Shown here piece after piece: positions 1-5,528 of a stretch of 8,637 nucleotides of DNA. Below the pieces are notes generated by a model. That model did not search any database, was not told where the DNA came from, and was given only the letters and a program-made list of their open reading frames with translations. Position numbers and translations under genes: made by a program. The stretch covers positions 1 through 8,637 of the forward strand of contig CAKZKB010000406.1 in NCBI GenBank assembly GCA_937121005.1. Reading direction: 5' to 3'. The DNA is from an uncultured cyanobacterium. Its GTDB lineage: Bacteria > Cyanobacteriota > Cyanobacteriia > Cyanobacteriales > Geitlerinemataceae. Each line of letters begins with the position of its first letter. Position 1 is the first letter of the stretch.

Positions 1-128
1 GATCGTACCGCTCGACGGTCAACCGTTGGTGGTCGGCCACCGTTAACCCCGTGCGCTCTAACACGAACGGCTCGCACATCCAATCTTGGGCCGCGGCCGC
101 CAGCAAGTTACCGCATCGCGATCTTCAT
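1..128 (-). pseudogene. DpdA-like (TGT-like, 7-deazapurine DNA modification) fragment, runs off left edge
   Basis: In the frame one base back from the HNH fragment, the minus strand is open from just after a TGA near 129-131 to the window edge. It reads GNLLAAAAQDWMCEPFV, then LERTGLTVADHQRLTVERYD. From memory, the block QDWMCEP..L.(K/R)TGLTVA.HQ..T matches the 'deazapurine DNA modification protein DpdA family', whose TGT-like (tRNA-guanine transglycosylase) fold inserts 7-deazaguanine derivatives into DNA. In that family about 70-80 residues come before this block. Here that part is replaced by HNH sequence in another frame, and no ATG starts the fragment. A short gene from the ATG at 83-85 is possible but would lack the N-terminal half of the fold. 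Either the two genes were joined by a deletion or a frameshift lies between them. The family call rests on remembered motifs only. Confidence 0.5.
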
Positions 129-288
129 AGTCCGGCTGGTGAGTTTGGGTTTTGAGCCATTCGGCGATCGACAGATAGCCCGGCCGACATTGTTTGCCGC
201 AGCGCTGGCATTTCCAATCGGCATCGCGTTTTACATTCAGGGCGATTTCTTCCCAGTTTTTCGGGTATCGCTCTCGTTCCATTGGCAT
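58..288 (-). pseudogene. HNH endonuclease N-terminal fragment
   Basis: The frame gives 76 aa starting MPMERERYPKNWEEIALNVK, then DADWKCQRCGKQCRPG. The pattern YP.NW..IA..VK..A.W.CQ.CG..C matches the N-terminus of small cyanobacterial HNH proteins, with C27 and C30 as the first zinc pair. The usual continuation of these proteins (TLTVAHLDH..P.NC, then CHxxY, carrying the catalytic histidines) is absent. After about residue 53 the frame gives Arg/Cys-rich sequence and stops at 58-60, while the -1 frame carries a DpdA-like stretch. As read it cannot be an active nuclease. Start: ATG at 286-288, or at 280-282; GGAG lies about 11 bases upstream of the first. The 32-base gap to the zinc-ribbon gene suggests the same operon. 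Confidence 0.6.
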
Positions 289-320
289 GGGTCGCTTCGC
301 TCCAATTTAAAATTCAACTG

Positions 321-596
321 TTACTCTCGAATGAATATAGAAAATTCTTCCTCTGCGGAAAGCGGGCCCGTACCTCCGTGTTGCTTGGTAATGGAAATTA
401 CTTGTTCCCGGTACTCGGCAAACTGTTCGGGTGTCATCACCTCAGAATCGTAAAAACTATAGCGACAAGACTGACAAGTTAAAAAAGTCAGAAAAGTTCC
501 AGGTTCGAGGCTGGCACGTTGATAACAAGAGGGGCAATGCACCTCCTCAAGAATGCGCTCCATTTTTTCGTATTCCTTGATGCAATCGTCAGCCAT
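321..596 (-). CDS. Small zinc-ribbon protein (91 aa), function unknown
   Basis: Two CxxC knuckles are visible, CPSC at residues 21-24 and CQSC at 41-44, 16 residues apart. This is the classic spacing of a zinc ribbon. The N-terminal 18 residues (DDCIKEYEKMERILEE) are predicted helical, and the tail is acidic. Such ribbons bind DNA, RNA or protein; nothing here says which. The ATG at 594-596 has a good Shine-Dalgarno, GGAG eight bases upstream. The start overlaps the end of the preceding B-box-like frame by 8 bases, so the two are probably translationally coupled. It follows the replication gene in the same leftward operon and precedes the HNH fragment. Confidence 0.8.
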   Translation of the reverse strand: MADDCIKEYEKMERILEEVHCPSCYQRASLEPGTFLTFLTCQSCRYSFYDSEVMTPEQFAEYREQVISITKQHGGTGPLSAEEEFSIFIRE

Positions 597-774
597 TTTG
601 CAAACTCCAATGATTTTTAGAATTGAGACAGTCGGGGCAAACGTCGATCGTGTTTGTTTTGCGGCCGCGGCCGACGCAGTACATGGCTAAGGTTTGAGCG
701 TGAAACTGGCAAATCGGGCGATCGCAGTTTTTGCCATCGCAATAGAGCGTGGCTTCTCAGAAATAGCACTTCAT
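589..774 (-). pseudogene. B-box/AN1-like small zinc-finger gene interrupted by an in-frame TGA
   Basis: The ATG at 772-774 overlaps the stop of the 910-aa gene as ATGA, with GGGAG just upstream. The frame reads MKCYF, stop, then EATLYCDGKNCDRPICQFHA and on through VCPDCLN to a TGA at 589-591 that overlaps the next gene's start. In all there are 62 codons. Reading the stop at 757-759 as Cys gives C-x2-C-x5-C-x4-C-x4-C-x2-H, like a B-box or AN1 zinc finger, plus a later CPDC. The TGA therefore sits exactly where a zinc-ligand cysteine is expected, and a single TGC or TGT to TGA change explains it. The next in-frame ATG lies after the finger, so a downstream start would lose the domain. Both junctions are typical of an intact operon gene, so the lesion is recent, a sequencing error, or recoded. 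Confidence 0.7.
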
Positions 775-3503
775 TCTCGCTCCCGTCGTAAATGTTCTAA
801 AGGCACGGCATATTTAACCCCCGGTGCCCATTTCTCAGCCCGGATCGTCGCCGTTCCCGCTTCGTAATCGACATCGGTGACGGTTAGGATTTTCCAGCCG
901 CACGTCACCTTCAGCGCTCCTTCGGGGCCTTTGTACCGACAACGATCGCCCGGTTTAAGCAACGGCCGGTAACTTTGCTTTTTATTAGCCCCATTTTTTT
1001 TCCATGGAGGGTTGGAGGGTTTTTCTTTTTCCATGGAGGGTTCCATGGAGGGTTTAGATCCGCTCTGTGCCCCGGTCGTGTAGGGTTTGTAGGGTTGAGA
1101 GGGAGGATCTGGGTCAGTAGTGGGTTGAGTTGGCGATATAAAAGAAGTTTGGGGGTCTAAACCCTCCATACCCTGCACACTCGTTTCCTGGACTGGGTTT
1201 GAACCCTCCATGGAACCCTCCACAAACCCACCATCTAACCCTCCATGGCGATCGGGGGGCGGTGACGGCGGCGGCGCGGCAAATGGCACTAAACCCGCTT
1301 CTAGTAAGGCTTCTGGCTTGGGAATGGTGTAGGTGCGACAACTGGACGTTATGTCCCGGATTACGCCAAAAACCTCCCAACTTTTGAGGGTGCGGCCGAA
1401 GGTAGTGTTTGAAAGTTCGCCCCGGCGGCCGTTGCGCTTGCAGTGGTCTGAGTAGCGCTCGTAGAGTTCCGAGGCCGCGATCGCCTCTACGCCGTTGGGA
1501 AACTCATCGCGCAGAAAACTGAAAATCGGATTGTTGGCCTCGAAACGTTCTACGGCCGTCTCGCGAATGTTGGCAATGCCCCGAGCTCCCCATCGCAGCC
1601 GCCGATACATTTCCGCGTCGTTAATGCTCCAAACCCACGCGCCGATCGCCGCCAGTTCGTCTCGCAACTTGTCGATGAGTTCGATATCCGGGTTGGCGGG
1701 AATGCGATCGAACCGGATGGGCACCAAACGACGATCCAATCCCTGGGAACCGGACGGCACGGACTGAAAATCGTTGTATGCCCTGACCAAAACCACGCCG
1801 AGTCGGGTGTTGGGGCTGTAGTTTTTGTAGAGCGACTTGGTGGAGACGGGCTCGTTGCTGGCGATTTTGTTGAGAATGGCAGATTTTGACCAGTAGCCTT
1901 GAGAGTCGCGATCGATGGCCACCAATTTACCAATGAGGGAGGCCCGACCGTTGGGGCTATCGAGAACATCCTGGTCAAAGGTGGCTACGTTCTCGGAACC
2001 GGCCAGCATCTCAATAATTTCCATGAGCGTTCCTTTTCCGGTTCCCGGATTTCCAATTAAGTCCGGTAATATCTCGATCGGGAATTTCTTCGAGATGTCT
2101 TTGGGAAACAAAGTCCAGCGTAGAAGTGCTTGCAGAAATTCGATAAGTTGTTCGTCATTACCTGTGGCTTCCCGCAGGAATTGCAGCCAACGCGGGCATG
2201 AGTTTGGCAGAAATTCAATCCAGTTGTAGGGAAGAACGATCGTCTGGTAATCCTCACGATTCCATCCGGCAACGAACCGTTTCTCCTTTCGCTTCTCACT
2301 AAAATCGTAAGTGCCGTTAGCGAATGCCCGTTTGGTGGAACCGTTCCAGTGTTCTTCGGTAACTAAAACCGCGTTGCGAAGATAGTTTTCGATCGCGCTA
2401 ACGTGGCTAGTGGAAATGTTAAGCCAACCTTGAGCATTAAAAAACCTTTGTAGTAGAGCCTTAAAAACTTCGGGTTGTAGAAATTGCCACCGCTTGCCCG
2501 TCCATTCGTACCAGCCGACATCGGGACGATAGGCAAGGCGATCTTTGAGAACAGCCCATGCCATAATGCCTTTAATTTTGGGAATGGGTTCGGTGTAGGT
2601 AAACTTGAGGTCTTTGGTTTTGGAATCCTTGTCGATCGTCAATAGTCGGTATGGGCTACGTTGGATCGACTTCCATGCCGATCGCAGTTCTCGATAGGCT
2701 TCTACGCCATGCCGAAAGATGAAGTCATCGACACCGTTTTTAGAGCCATCTAACTCGTTCGGGAGAATAATCGGGAATGGGTCAGCACGGAGAGTCTTTA
2801 GGTCGTTAGCGAGGGTGTCTAACGCTCGCTGGACAAGTCGTTTGACAACGATATCGCTATCGAAAACGATGCCAACTGAGCGATAACGGTAGTTGATGTC
2901 CTCGTTTAACTCTGGTAAAAACCGACTGACGGGTTCGGGGGGTGCGTAAACATCCCAAGCGCTACCATCGGTGGTAAAAATTTCTTCATCGCGTAACCGA
3001 CTGTCGCGGTTGCAGTTCACCCCAGAGAGTCCGATCGTCGGGAAACCGTGCGCGTTGAGACAGTCGGCTTTTTTCTCGCCTTCGGTGAAGTCTAAGTCGA
3101 TGTTTGTCCGTTTGGCGATCGTCTGCCAGTGGGGTTGCAGTGGCGAAAAGTAGGGGCGGCTACCGGATTTTGGTGGGCTGAGATATTTGGGGAGATCGCC
3201 ATCGCCTTTATATTTTTCGATCGTCTCGGTATCGACATTATCCCAGTCGGGTTTGAGGCGGCAAAACGGTCGTTCTTTCCACTTTGTACCGCCTTTCCAG
3301 GTGTAGGGTTTGCCGATGAGATTGCGGTATTCAAATAACAACCCCGGTAAGCGATGCCCGGTCAACTGTTTGGCTTCGTCTGCGTCAACGTAGCGATGAC
3401 CAGTAGCGATCGCTTGGTCGTAATTGAGTCCCGATCGCCTCAGTTCTTGCCAGACGCGATCGTCAATTTGGGGGTTGTCATTCACGAATGAGTGTTGTAT
3501 CAT
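771..3503 (-). CDS. Replication protein: DUF3854/TOPRIM-like domain plus SF3 (D5/P4-type) helicase, 910 aa
   Basis: This is the core replication gene of the element, predicted to prime and unwind DNA. N-terminal TOPRIM-like (DUF3854) part: EGEKKA at 141-146, GLSGVN 158-163, VGIVFDSD 210-217 (D215, D217) and NGVDDF 256-261, which is the E...DxD metal-site pattern. Superfamily 3 helicase: Walker A GNPGTGKGT 484-492 (K490), Walker B KLVAIDRD 526-533, motif C ending in N577 (VLVRAYND), and arginine-finger region DRRLVPIRF 590-598. Residues 677-706 (ASELYERYSDHCK through TTFGRTLK) fit the C-terminal winged helix of D5-type primases. Residues 740-845 are a Pro/Gly/Ser-rich linker coded by 12-bp repeats. 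Residues 848-910 look like an SH3/KOW-like module. No archaeo-eukaryotic primase domain is seen. Such proteins are common on cyanobacterial plasmids and integrated elements. The upstream Shine-Dalgarno is weak. Confidence 0.9.
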   Translation of the reverse strand: MIQHSFVNDNPQIDDRVWQELRRSGLNYDQAIATGHRYVDADEAKQLTGHRLPGLLFEYRNLIGKPYTWKGGTKWKERPFCRLKPDWDNVDTETIEKYKGDGDLPKYLSPPKSGSRPYFSPLQPHWQTIAKRTNIDLDFTEGEKKADCLNAHGFPTIGLSGVNCNRDSRLRDEEIFTTDGSAWDVYAPPEPVSRFLPELNEDINYRYRSVGIVFDSDIVVKRLVQRALDTLANDLKTLRADPFPIILPNELDGSKNGVDDFIFRHGVEAYRELRSAWKSIQRSPYRLLTIDKDSKTKDLKFTYTEPIPKIKGIMAWAVLKDRLAYRPDVGWYEWTGKRWQFLQPEVFKALLQRFFNAQGWLNISTSHVSAIENYLRNAVLVTEEHWNGSTKRAFANGTYDFSEKRKEKRFVAGWNREDYQTIVLPYNWIEFLPNSCPRWLQFLREATGNDEQLIEFLQALLRWTLFPKDISKKFPIEILPDLIGNPGTGKGTLMEIIEMLAGSENVATFDQDVLDSPNGRASLIGKLVAIDRDSQGYWSKSAILNKIASNEPVSTKSLYKNYSPNTRLGVVLVRAYNDFQSVPSGSQGLDRRLVPIRFDRIPANPDIELIDKLRDELAAIGAWVWSINDAEMYRRLRWGARGIANIRETAVERFEANNPIFSFLRDEFPNGVEAIAASELYERYSDHCKRNGRRGELSNTTFGRTLKSWEVFGVIRDITSSCRTYTIPKPEALLEAGLVPFAAPPPSPPPDRHGGLDGGFVEGSMEGSNPVQETSVQGMEGLDPQTSFISPTQPTTDPDPPSQPYKPYTTGAQSGSKPSMEPSMEKEKPSNPPWKKNGANKKQSYRPLLKPGDRCRYKGPEGALKVTCGWKILTVTDVDYEAGTATIRAEKWAPGVKYAVPLEHLRRERE
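1002..1054 (+). repeat. 12-bp direct repeats CCATGGAGGGTT, three copies
   Basis: Exact copies lie at 1002-1013, 1031-1042 and 1043-1054; the last two are head to tail. A partial copy, GGAGGGTT, is at 1014-1021. They lie inside the 910-aa gene and code for PSMEPSME and PSNPPWK on the minus strand. With the inverted set at 1159-1248 they form an iteron-like cluster in the linker region. Confidence 0.85.
1159..1248 (-). repeat. Inverted copies of the same 12-bp repeat (AACCCTCCATGG)
   Basis: Exact copies are at 1202-1213 and 1237-1248. Partial copies are AACCCTCCAT at 1159-1168, AACCCTCCAC at 1214-1223 and AACCCACCAT at 1225-1234. They code for EGSMEGS-type sequence in the linker (residues 762-768). 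Their orientation is opposite to the 1002-1054 set, so the two clusters could pair as arms about 150 bases apart. Confidence 0.8.
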
Positions 3504-3574
3504 GGTTTCAAGGTGACAAGAGAACGGGGTTACGTTCTATTGCTCAATCCGGTGTTCAAAACTTAACTTGCGTT

Positions 3575-3606
3575 TAGGGGGGGCGGGTTTGCCCCCTATT
3601 TTTTTT
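3575..3606 (+). terminator. Terminator-shaped hairpin pointing against the operon
   Basis: TAGGGGG (3575-3581) pairs with CCCCCTA (3592-3598) over a 10-base loop, and eight Ts follow (3599-3606). The T-run is on the plus strand, so as an intrinsic terminator it would stop rightward transcription, yet every gene around it is leftward. It sits in the 101-base gap between the 69-aa gene and the 910-aa gene. It may block antisense transcripts. In the leftward RNA the same stem would form after an A-run and would not terminate. Confidence 0.55.
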
Positions 3607-3814
3607 AGCGTCGCTGAAGGGTCAGGTATTTAACATCGACGGTGCGGGTTTCGGGCTTGCCGTTGCGGTTTTTGGGGGCGCGACCGCCTAAGATTTCGAT
3701 GTAGGCGATCGTGTCGGACATATAACCTGTGATTTGGGCAATTTCTCCCCGATACTTGTCCGGGCAATCTTCAGAGATAATTACTTGGTCAAATGTTTTG
3801 AATGGTCTGTTCAT
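3605..3814 (-). CDS. Small SH3/KOW-like protein (69 aa), unknown function
   Basis: The sequence starts MNRPFKTFDQVIISEDC and continues KYRGEIAQITGY, with a later AYIEIL and a basic C-terminus VDVKYLTLQRR. The run of alternating strands with Y-x-G at the first turn resembles small SH3-like barrels, and the C-terminal module of the neighbouring 910-aa protein has a similar layout (GDRCRYKGPEGA through VPLEHL). This is a fold guess from pattern only. There is no Shine-Dalgarno. The ATG comes three bases after the stop of the SSB-like tail (3818-3820), so its translation probably depends on ribosomes reaching that stop, which is out of frame with the upstream gene. Confidence 0.65.
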   Translation of the reverse strand: MNRPFKTFDQVIISEDCPDKYRGEIAQITGYMSDTIAYIEILGGRAPKNRNGKPETRTVDVKYLTLQRR

Positions 3815-3817
3815 AGG

Positions 3818-3916
3818 TCAAAAGGGGATGTCGTCTTCGTTGAGTGGATCTTCGTTGAGAAAGGGTAAGCCCCTCGTTACGGTTTTGGGTGTTGGGAAAC
3901 GAGGGGCGGCTAAAAA
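3818..3916 (-). other. -1 frame extension ending in an SSB-type acidic tip
   Basis: One frame back from the 128-aa gene, reading through the T-run gives LAAPRFPTPKTVTRGLPF followed by LNEDPLNEDDIPF and TGA (3818-3820). The last residues match the conserved C-terminal tip of bacterial single-strand-binding proteins (E. coli ends DDDIPF). That tip docks SSB on partners such as PriA, RecQ, RecO and exonuclease I. The frame has no ATG, GTG or TTG between the preceding TGA and the tip, so it cannot be made alone by a normal start. If a ribosome slips -1 at TTT-TAG, the 128-aa protein becomes 159 aa carrying this tip. Alternatives are a one-base loss from an ancestral six-T run, or a leftover ssb end. 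Confidence 0.7.
3869..3916 (-). promoter_or_regulatory. Candidate -1 frameshift signal: T5 slip site plus 10-bp hairpin
   Basis: Read on the minus strand, the gene ends GAA ACT TTT TAG. The last sense codon TTT (3913-3915) can re-pair as TTT one base back (3914-3916). After the T-run come AGCC and then a perfect stem, GCCCCTCGTT (3898-3907) with AACGAGGGGC (3869-3878), around a 19-base loop. No T-run follows, so it is not an ordinary terminator. A slip site, stop and close downstream stem are the parts of known -1 frameshift signals such as dnaX, though the spacer is short (3-5 bases depending on the slip codon). Confidence 0.5.
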
Positions 3917-4296
3917 GTTTCGTCACCCGCTTCTTGTAACTTTTTGATGATGCGATCGCAAATTGGAAAGTCAGGGATGTTTTCGCGGAGTCCTTGAGCG
4001 ACGAGAAAACGTTGGGCTTCATCCCATTCTTTCTTGGCTTCTTTGAGTCCGAAGAGCAATCGATCGATCATCTGTTCGAGTTCGCGCCGATATTCCTCTT
4101 TTTGTTTAGTGGTTTCGTCAAGGCATTCAATACAGCGCTCGCGCAATTCTTCAGCGACAAGGATAAGATTTTCCCCTTTGTTGTCATCGTCGTCGAGTTC
4201 TACGGTTAGTTCGATTTTGTCGCTGCGAGTGCTGTTGTTGTCGTATTTGTTGTACGTATCAATGGTGATGCTGTAGGTGACGGTTTTGAGTTTCAT
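3910..4296 (-). CDS. Coiled-coil protein (128 aa), possible zero-frame form of a longer SSB-tip protein
   Basis: I do not recognise the family. Residues 1-35 look like two or three beta strands (KLKTVTYSITIDTY, KIELTVEL). An acidic patch DDDD follows at 35-38, then a long charged helix of about 45-110 with heptad-like spacing (AEELRERCIECL, EEYRRELEQMIDRLLFGLKEAKKEW), which suggests a coiled coil. The stop TAG (3910-3912) sits in a T-run, and the -1 frame continues into an SSB-type tip. If joined, the protein would combine a strand-rich head, a coiled coil and a partner-recruiting tail, which would suit a replication accessory factor. The start ATG (4294-4296) has GGAG seven bases upstream and comes two bases after the previous gene's stop. 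Confidence 0.8.
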   Translation of the reverse strand: MKLKTVTYSITIDTYNKYDNNSTRSDKIELTVELDDDDNKGENLILVAEELRERCIECLDETTKQKEEYRRELEQMIDRLLFGLKEAKKEWDEAQRFLVAQGLRENIPDFPICDRIIKKLQEAGDETF

Positions 4297-4298
4297 GG

Positions 4299-4568
4299 TT
4301 ACTCCTCGTTGGCGATGTCTTCGGGGTTAGGGGCGCGATCGCCCATTTCGGCACATAGGGCATTCGTTAGCTCGATGACGGTGCGGGCAAACTCATGTTT
4401 GGAGCCTTGTGTGGGCTGGCCGATGTAGTTGATGGCTAAGCCGCCAGCGATGCGAGAGGCGATGGTGATGTAAGACGATTCAATCTCGTCATTGGGGAGA
4501 AACTCGCCGAGTGCTTCTAGGGCGCAGGCGGTTTCGAGAATGTCTTTACGGTTGAGGTCTTGGGTCAT
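4299..4568 (-). CDS. Hypothetical helical protein (89 aa)
   Basis: Not recognised. The sequence starts MTQDLNRKDILETACALEAL and continues through hydrophobic/small-residue helices (SSYITIASRIAGGLAINYIG, RTVIELTNALCAEMG) to an acidic tail. No signal peptide, membrane segment or cysteine pair is seen. The start overlaps the stop of the 51-aa gene as ATGA (4565-4568), and its own stop lies two bases before the 128-aa gene, so it is a tightly coupled operon member. Coding support comes from these junctions rather than from similarity. Confidence 0.7.
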   Translation of the reverse strand: MTQDLNRKDILETACALEALGEFLPNDEIESSYITIASRIAGGLAINYIGQPTQGSKHEFARTVIELTNALCAEMGDRAPNPEDIANEE

Positions 4569-4720
4569 TTTTGGTAACTGGTATTACGAGCGAGTTTGGT
4601 TTTGATGGCGACGATCGCTTTGTCAAAGTCAGCGAGCCTAGCTTCAATTCGGTTGTTTGTGGCTTCTATGTTGCTAAGGCGATCGTCTAATGAGGGTTCT
4701 GGTCGAGGGGTTTCTGACAT
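4565..4720 (-). CDS. Small coiled-coil protein (51 aa)
   Basis: From the ATG at 4718-4720 the frame reads MSETPRPEPSLDDRLSNIEA, then TNNRIEARLADFDKAIVAIK and a basic end. After a Pro-rich start, residues 11-42 carry hydrophobic heptads (L, L, I, I, L, F, I) typical of a short coiled coil. Similar small LDDRL..IE..-type proteins are frequent in cyanobacterial accessory regions, but their function is unknown to me. Its TGA overlaps the next ATG (ATGA), which strongly supports it as real. There is no Shine-Dalgarno; the 7-bp repeat array ends seven bases upstream of the start codon. Confidence 0.7.
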   Translation of the reverse strand: MSETPRPEPSLDDRLSNIEATNNRIEARLADFDKAIVAIKTKLARNTSYQK

Positions 4721-4726
4721 AGGTGT

Positions 4727-4781
4727 TAGGTACTAGGTACTAGGTACTAGGTACTAGGTACTAGGTACTAGGTACTAGGTA
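4727..4781. repeat. Heptanucleotide tandem repeat (TAGGTAC)n, STRR type
   Basis: Seven perfect copies of TAGGTAC run from 4727 to 4775, followed by a six-base partial copy. The array fills nearly all of the 54 bases between the 70-aa and 51-aa genes and supplies the TAG stop of the 70-aa gene (4775-4777). Because 7 is not a multiple of 3 and the unit contains CTAG, longer reads through it meet stops in all frames on both strands. It matches the class of 7-bp short tandem repeats known in filamentous cyanobacteria. Confidence 0.95.
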
Positions 4782-4987
4782 TGGGGTTCGGAGTTGATGT
4801 GAAGATCGAAGTCGTCAGCAGCCGGGATATCGTAGCGATGCTCGAATTCGTCGATCGCTTGGGTGAGTACCTGCAACAAGGTTCGACAAGCGCGGGGCTG
4901 ACTCGAATCGGTGGATATCCCCCGATCGAGTTTCTCGGCCGCATCGATCGCCCTTCGTAGCAGGTCTTGGATCTCTGAGATTTTCAT
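4775..4987 (-). CDS. Hypothetical helical protein (70 aa)
   Basis: Not recognised. It starts MKISEIQDLLRRAIDAAEKL and has a second helix (CRTLLQVLTQAIDEFEHRY) and an acidic end, so a two-helix hairpin or dimeric bundle is likely. The start overlaps the preceding gene's stop as ATGA (4984-4987), indicating translational coupling. The stop codon is formed by the first bases of the heptanucleotide array, so expansion of the array into this point may have set the present C-terminus (HINSEPHT). Confidence 0.7.
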   Translation of the reverse strand: MKISEIQDLLRRAIDAAEKLDRGISTDSSQPRACRTLLQVLTQAIDEFEHRYDIPAADDFDLHINSEPHT

Positions 4988-5187
4988 ACGTCATCCTCAT
5001 CGGTGATGGTGTCAACGCGACTGCGAAGGGTGTTCTCCCAAATAGGAATCATCCAGTTAACGAAATCGTTGGGGGATTTTTGGGATAAGGGCAGCTTAAA
5101 GCCGTTGACGAGAACGGTTTCCCCTCCCGGTTGGGGTTCGATGGTGATGGTTTCACCGTTTTGGAAGCGGACGATCGTTTTACTCAT
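4984..5187 (-). CDS. Hypothetical protein (67 aa) with acidic C-terminus
   Basis: Not recognised. The chosen start is the ATG at 5185-5187 (MSKTIVRFQNGETITIEPQP), five bases after the stop of the 96-aa gene and with an AGG-containing leader. An upstream ATG at 5305-5307 in the same frame would overlap the 96-aa gene by over 110 bases and adds low-complexity Ser/Thr/His sequence, so I reject it. The N-terminal half is strand-rich (VRFQNGETITIE, ETVLVNGFKLPL). The C-terminal half is helical and ends TDEDDV. It is coupled to the next gene by ATGA. Confidence 0.75.
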   Translation of the reverse strand: MSKTIVRFQNGETITIEPQPGGETVLVNGFKLPLSQKSPNDFVNWMIPIWENTLRSRVDTITDEDDV

Positions 5188-5192
5188 TCTTT

Positions 5193-5483
5193 CTACCTGT
5201 TGCGATAGAACTGGGGAAACTGTTGCCGTAGAATGGCTCGCTGTTCGCGAATGCGATCGATTTTGGGTTGATTGGATTCGATGGGTTGGGAAAGTAGAAT
5301 CAACCAAACTTTTTTACTGCGATCGATATCGGTTCGGATGTTGTTTTCGGCTCGGATACCATAGGCTAGAGGATAGGCGTAAGTGCCGTAGCGTTCGTGG
5401 GCGATCGCTATCAATTGGGCAAGTTTGAGCCGCCCGTATTCTCGCTTGGCAAGCTGTAATCTAATGTCGGCTTCTGTGGTCAT
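5193..5483 (-). CDS. Hypothetical basic protein (96 aa)
   Basis: Not recognised. It starts MTTEADIRLQLAKREYGRLK, then has a helical stretch (LAQLIAIAHERYGTYAYPLAYGI). The C-terminal third is basic (KIDRIREQRAILRQQFPQFY, ending RNR). There are many Arg and Lys and no cysteine pair or membrane segment, so nucleic-acid binding is possible but not shown. No clear Shine-Dalgarno is seen before the ATG at 5481-5483. Its TAG lies five bases before the next start. Confidence 0.65.
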   Translation of the reverse strand: MTTEADIRLQLAKREYGRLKLAQLIAIAHERYGTYAYPLAYGIRAENNIRTDIDRSKKVWLILLSQPIESNQPKIDRIREQRAILRQQFPQFYRNR

Positions 5484-5528
5484 GGGCGATAGTAGTGGTG
5501 AGAAAAGGACGATCGCGCTAACATTAAG

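Noticed and set aside
975..1387. Frames on both strands rich in Gly/Phe or Pro
   Set aside because: Produced by the 12-bp repeats read in other frames of the replication gene.
3789..4022. Minus-strand frame of 77 aa overlapping the 128-aa gene end
   Set aside because: Ser/Arg-rich shadow. The SSB-type tip lies in a different frame, and the 128-aa gene has a Shine-Dalgarno and coupled junction.
4727..4781. CRISPR array
   Set aside because: The unit is 7 bp with no spacers, so it is a simple tandem repeat.
5188..5307. N-terminal extension of the 67-aa gene to ATG 5307
   Set aside because: It would overlap the 96-aa gene by more than 110 bases with low-complexity sequence. The ATG at 5187 has the right spacing after the preceding stop.
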